A stretch of 64,000 nucleotides of DNA from CATQHD01 sp965202675 (GTDB lineage Bacteria > Actinomycetota > Acidimicrobiia > Spongiisociales > Spongiisociaceae): positions 1,550,001-1,614,000 of the forward strand of contig OZ241842.1 in the NCBI GenBank assembly GCA_965202675.1. The letters run 5' to 3'. The notes under the pieces are model-generated. The model ran no database searches. It was not told the origin of the DNA and worked only from the letters and a program-made list of their open reading frames with translations. Positions 62,197 to 64,000 of this stretch are shown here, one piece after another. Both the position numbers and the translations under genes were made by a program. Every line of letters starts with the position of its first letter. The first letter of the stretch is position 1.

Positions 62197-62290
62197 GTCC
62201 CGGTTGGGTCCGGTATGGGCGGTGCTTCTGTTGCGTTGCTGTCGGGTTGGGTTTCTCTGCTCGGCGCCGCCGCTCCTGGTCCGGGGGTTC
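62163..62290 (+). repeat. Duplicated 3' flank of the Calx-beta genes, with ISL3-like terminus
   Basis: GGCTCATCGAATTTCAGGGG and the following 110 bp match 52643-52770 with few changes (shared GAAGTGGAGGGTAGGT, CGGTTGGGTCCGGTATGGGC, GTTGCTGTC and TCGGCGCCGCCGCTCC). The match continues into the coding 3' ends, so about 1.3 kb or more has been duplicated. Confidence 0.75.
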
Positions 62291-62293
62291 GGG

Positions 62294-64000
62294 TCAGGAG
62301 CCGCTCCCGGCGGTTTGGGGGGTTGCCGGCGGGGCTTGGTCGATGGCTCGGACGAAGAAGGACGCCATCTGGGCCCGGGTTACGGGCTGGTCGGGGCAGT
62401 AGTTGAGGGGGCTGGTGGAACACCCTCGGGTTACCCTCGTCTGGTACATGCCCTCGATGGCGCGGATTACGGACGGGTCGGCGCCCTGGGCGTCTCGGAA
62501 GAGGCCTTCGGGTTCGTCGACGGCTTCGAGGTGGGGGAACGCGGCGATCATCATGATGGCCATATCCGCCCGGGTTACCACCCCGCCGGGGTTGAACACA
62601 CCCCGGGGCGCCGCGAACGCGTTGACCGAGATCACCCAATCGGCGTAGGTACGGTACCAGACGTCGGCGCCCACATCGGACAGCTCCGCCCGGGCAGGGG
62701 CCTGGATGGTCCACCGCTGCGACACCGCCCGGTACAGGAACGCGGCCATCTGCCTTCGGGTGATATCAGCCGAAGGGCAGAACAGGGTGGGATCCGTGGC
62801 GCTGCACCCGAGGGTGATCTGCCATTGAGCGATGCGCTCTATGTTGGCTTCGTGGACGCTTCCGTCGTCGTCGCAGAACCGGCCCACACACGCCGGAGGC
62901 TGAGGCTGGGCGGACGGCTGGGCGGGCGGGGGCGCACCACCCCCACCACCGCCGCCTCCGCCTGCACCTCCGCCTCCGGAGGGCGGCGGGGCAGGGGGCG
63001 CCGGAGCGGAGTTGGCGGGAATCGTCAACACGGCGGGCGCGACGGTGAACCCTGCGGCACCGCCGGTGATGTTGATCCGCTCGGCGGGTTCGCCTGCGGT
63101 ATCGGTGTTGATACTGATGGTGAACGTTCCGGTTCCGGTAGACGAGCCGGCGGGGATGGTCAGGCTGGTGAGCCGGTTGGTGATCCGATAGTCAGAACCG
63201 GAGCGGGCGGTGCTGCCCGAACCCGGAATGCTTACGGTTACCGGGGTGGCATCCGGGAGGGTCTTGGAACCGTTCAGGCGGGCAGTAACGGTAACCCGAC
63301 GGTTGGAGGTCCCTTCACCGAGGCTGGACGGGGTGACCGAAAGAGTAATCCCGGTAGGCGGGTCGTCGTTGTCCTTGATCGTAAACACCGCCGGCGAAAC
63401 GGCAAACCCGGCCAGGGTACCGGATATCCGGAGGGTTTCGTCTCCCTCGGCGATGTCGTCATCCACAATGCTGGAAAAGGTGAGCGTCTGGGTGCCGCTG
63501 TTCGTGTTGGCGGGGATAGTCACGGAACCGGGCGCGGCGGCGGTGGTGTAATCATCTGTCGCGGCGGCGGTTCCCCCAAAAGACAGGGCAACGGTCTGCG
63601 AAGCGGCAAGGGTTTCAGAACCCGGGTAGGCAGCCCGGATAGTCACCGCCCCGCCGGTGGAGGGCCCTTCGGTTGCCTCATCCGGGGAAACAGAAAGCGC
63701 GACGGTCAGGTCATCGTCGATGATGGTCAGGTCGTCGCCGCCGATGGTGACCCCGGCCAGGGTTCCCCCCGCAACAGTAACCCTCTCCGGCCCCTCAAAG
63801 GCGCTGTCGTCGTAGGTTCCACCGGTCTTCAAGGTGAAGGTCCCGGTTCCGCTGCTCTCATAAGCGGGAATGGTTACATTGAAATCAGGAACCGTCTCGT
63901 AGTCGGTTCCCTCCGCAGCCTCCCCGGCGAGTTTGCCCACCACTACCGGCACCGAAGTAGCCGCAGAACGGGTAATGGATCCATCAAAAGCGGCTCGGAC
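62294..64000 (-). CDS. Second Calx-beta/S-layer-homology-like protein, 5' part outside window
   Basis: The frame is open to the right edge, giving 568 residues of the C-terminal part: about three Calx-beta units (turns LTIIDDDLTV, FTIKDNDDPP, LTIPANSAP), a Gly/Pro linker and the three-unit SLH-like region, almost identical to that of the 2382-residue protein (ACVGRFCDDDGSVH, ITRRQMAAFLYRAVSQRW, VTRADMAIMMIAAF). It is a paralog made by duplication. Length and start are unknown. Confidence 0.88.
   Translation of the reverse strand, partial: VRAAFDGSITRSAATSVPVVVGKLAGEAAEGTDYETVPDFNVTIPAYESSGTGTFTLKTGGTYDDSAFEGPERVTVAGGTLAGVTIGGDDLTIIDDDLTVALSVSPDEATEGPSTGGAVTIRAAYPGSETLAASQTVALSFGGTAAATDDYTTAAAPGSVTIPANTNSGTQTLTFSSIVDDDIAEGDETLRISGTLAGFAVSPAVFTIKDNDDPPTGITLSVTPSSLGEGTSNRRVTVTARLNGSKTLPDATPVTVSIPGSGSTARSGSDYRITNRLTSLTIPAGSSTGTGTFTISINTDTAGEPAERINITGGAAGFTVAPAVLTIPANSAPAPPAPPPSGGGGAGGGGGGGGGAPPPAQPSAQPQPPACVGRFCDDDGSVHEANIERIAQWQITLGCSATDPTLFCPSADITRRQMAAFLYRAVSQRWTIQAPARAELSDVGADVWYRTYADWVISVNAFAAPRGVFNPGGVVTRADMAIMMIAAFPHLEAVDEPEGLFRDAQGADPSVIRAIEGMYQTRVTRGCSTSPLNYCPDQPVTRAQMASFFVRAIDQAPPATPQTAGSGS

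Noticed and set aside
1..64000. tRNA or rRNA genes
   Set aside because: I looked for TPsiC-loop-like GGTTCGA(A/T)TCC stretches with matching arms and for rRNA cores and found none convincing.

Overview
The window is very GC-rich (most genes show near-saturated G/C at third positions) and reads as the chromosome of an uncultured actinobacterium. My best guess is an Acidimicrobiia-like marine or host-associated lineage. This is inference from overall style: leaderless start sites, GTG starts, stop/start overlaps, and very large Calx-beta proteins ending in an S-layer-homology-like region. No rRNA or tRNA gene was recognised, so the taxonomy cannot be fixed from the window itself.

Layout. 1-7.3 kb: the end of an apolipoprotein N-acyltransferase gene, then a leftward block of small-molecule enzymes (alpha/beta hydrolase, amidase with a small partner, RidA, adenylosuccinate lyase, a beta-hydroxyacid dehydrogenase, a quinone-reductase-like MDR protein). 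7.4-8.6 kb: an AT-richer two-gene islet (Ymh/HEPN-like protein plus a membrane protein). 8.7-14.2 kb: a leftward thiamine operon behind a clear TPP riboswitch (thiB-thiP-thiQ-unknown-thiD). 14.2-19.9 kb: a KBL/AONS-type PLP enzyme, a TcuA-like flavoprotein, FdhD, MogA and SurE. 20-31.7 kb: an APC permease fused to UspA-like domains, an orphan DNA methyltransferase, an ABC-2 exporter pair, a dienelactone hydrolase and several DUF proteins. 32.2-39.2 kb: an M20 amidohydrolase, a Fic protein and a heterodimeric ABC exporter. 39.2-45.3 kb: two decayed insertion sequences (IS1380-type and ISL3-type) around a NYN protein, a phosphotriesterase-like protein and a sugar-isomerase-like protein. 45.4-51.1 kb: a complete oligopeptide/nickel-type ABC importer operon. 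51.6-52.6 kb: an AT-richer toxin-antitoxin-like pair. 52.8-64 kb: a giant Calx-beta/SLH surface protein, a ThDP-dependent enzyme, a phosphotriesterase remnant, and a second Calx-beta/SLH gene that runs off the right edge.

The most striking content is between the genes. Five copies of one element (F1: 19.9, 31.9-32.2, 33.6, 43.5 and 51.1 kb) and three of a second (F2: 0.5, 18.2 and 28.6 kb) each carry a sigma70-type promoter with an exact 17-bp spacer. Each has a conserved, apparently structured, non-coding body and a GC-hairpin 3' module ending in TTTTCGCGTTCT. Stem sequences differ between copies while pairing is kept, which points to RNA. In three F1 loci the element is followed by a third repeat (R3). 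One F1 copy lies between perfect 24-bp direct repeats. Another has its 3' module tandemly amplified about four times and is interrupted by an ISL3-type element. I treat this as a multicopy family of small structured RNAs, possibly mobile, and as the best candidate for something undescribed.

A second notable system is the giant Calx-beta gene. An 11-bp G tract lies between its putative -35 and -10 boxes, and another 11-bp G tract lies inside its signal-peptide codons. This is the classical architecture of slipped-strand phase variation. Its 3' flank and SLH-like region are duplicated about 9.5 kb away, at a junction that truncates a phosphotriesterase-like gene and looks like an ISL3-type terminus.
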